Shown here: positions 63,674 through 64,000 of the stretch, piece by piece
How positions within the stretch are numbered: position 1 is the first letter of the stretch
Layout: the number at the start of each line of letters is the position of its first letter
Assembly (NCBI RefSeq): GCF_000280905.1
Contig: NZ_ALAP01000018.1
Location: 1 to 64,000 of the forward strand
Length of the DNA: 64,000 nt
Direction of reading: 5' to 3'
Source of the DNA: Streptomyces sp. AA1529
GTDB lineage: Bacteria; Actinomycetota; Actinomycetes; Streptomycetales; Streptomycetaceae
Notes under the pieces: model-generated
Told to the model about the DNA's origin: nothing
The model's database searches: none
Seen by the model: only the letters and a program-made list of their open reading frames with translations
Program-made: the position numbers and the translations under genes

Positions 63674-64000
63674 CGTAGGCAAGTTGCCGCATTGGGGGAT
63701 AGGTACGGGACTGCCTGCTCGCGGGACCGGTCGCCGGGGGATGCCATCCCACGTGACCGAAGCGCCGTCGAGCGACGGGACGGGACGGGACGGGTTTCCG
63801 CATCGCCGCGAGGACGGACACGCCCGCGCGACACCGTCGAGGCCCTCTGCGGCGCGCTCGCGCCCGGGCGGTGCGGGAGAGACGCCGCGACGTCAATCAG
63901 GCGGCGTTCGCGGTTCACTCTCAGGTGCAGGGCCCGCGACCCGTTGTGGTGACCGTCGCGCACAGTCATACGGCGTACGGGGCGAGCGTCCGCGGCGCTC
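63674..64000. other. Right edge, no supported gene
   Basis: These 327 bp lie upstream of the membrane protein gene. An open frame on the minus strand from 63969 overlaps that gene out of frame and has no family resemblance. The region probably holds its promoter, and any further gene lies beyond the window. Confidence 0.4.

Noticed and set aside
63622..63969. 115-codon minus-strand frame at the right edge
   Set aside because: It is out of frame with the membrane protein gene it overlaps, Arg/Ser-rich and without resemblance to any family; a leader-peptide reading was considered but the typical motif is absent.

Overview
This window is high-G+C actinobacterial chromosome, almost certainly Streptomyces or a close relative. 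Most codons end in G or C, GTG starts are common, and intergenic terminators are long perfect GC hairpins. The core gene order (D,D-carboxypeptidase, YihY, trpS, rocD, choline/betaine operon, mdh, folD, purHN, sucCD, icmB-like gene, pcrA) is the order I remember for a conserved central part of Streptomyces chromosomes. No rRNA, tRNA, insertion sequence, phage or CRISPR array is visible. I find 48 protein genes.

1-12.2 kb holds mostly housekeeping genes: a BAAT-type esterase, a metallophosphoesterase, a small membrane protein, a D,D-carboxypeptidase that overlaps a YihY membrane protein tail to tail, a 2H phosphoesterase, trpS and rocD. It ends with a MocR regulator divergent from a two-gene AhpD-like / PEP-mutase-like operon, with a clear inverted repeat between them. 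12.2-16.6 kb is accessory: a secreted RHS/YD-repeat protein whose last ~80 residues change in composition, followed by a small two-helix membrane protein, which looks like a polymorphic toxin tip with a candidate immunity partner.

16.6-24.1 kb is a choline/glycine-betaine operon on the minus strand: aldehyde dehydrogenase, GMC (choline) dehydrogenase, ABC ATPase with CBS region, a double-length permease and a lipoprotein binding protein. It combines osmolyte uptake with choline oxidation. 24.4-29.6 kb carries a secreted protein, a SnoaL-like protein, an ArsR-like regulator divergent from an MFS exporter, and a tautomerase divergent from a MarR regulator with a duplicated palindromic operator.

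29.7-46.1 kb is central metabolism (mdh, folD, purHN, sucCD) interspersed with Streptomyces-type membrane and regulatory proteins: an XRE-TM-DUF2690 protein, a DUF3017 protein, an FHA-like protein, a DUF6350 polytopic protein and a sigma-like membrane protein that seems frameshifted near its end. A perfect match to the published Streptomyces Crp motif lies upstream of sucCD.

46.3-54.8 kb is the best candidate for an under-described system. Two divergent operons encode a MoxR-type AAA+ ATPase, a DUF5682 protein with TraB/EreA/ChaN-like motifs, a vWA protein, a SWIM zinc-finger protein and a DUF5691 protein. The first three overlap by ATGA start/stop junctions and the two operons share a symmetric intergenic repeat. 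The set recalls the uncharacterised yehLMPQ genes of E. coli. 55-64 kb returns to core functions: an IcmB-like cobalamin-binding subunit, an M23 peptidase with a very long low-complexity N-terminus, pcrA, an NlpC/P60 hydrolase and a membrane-anchored protein of unknown function.
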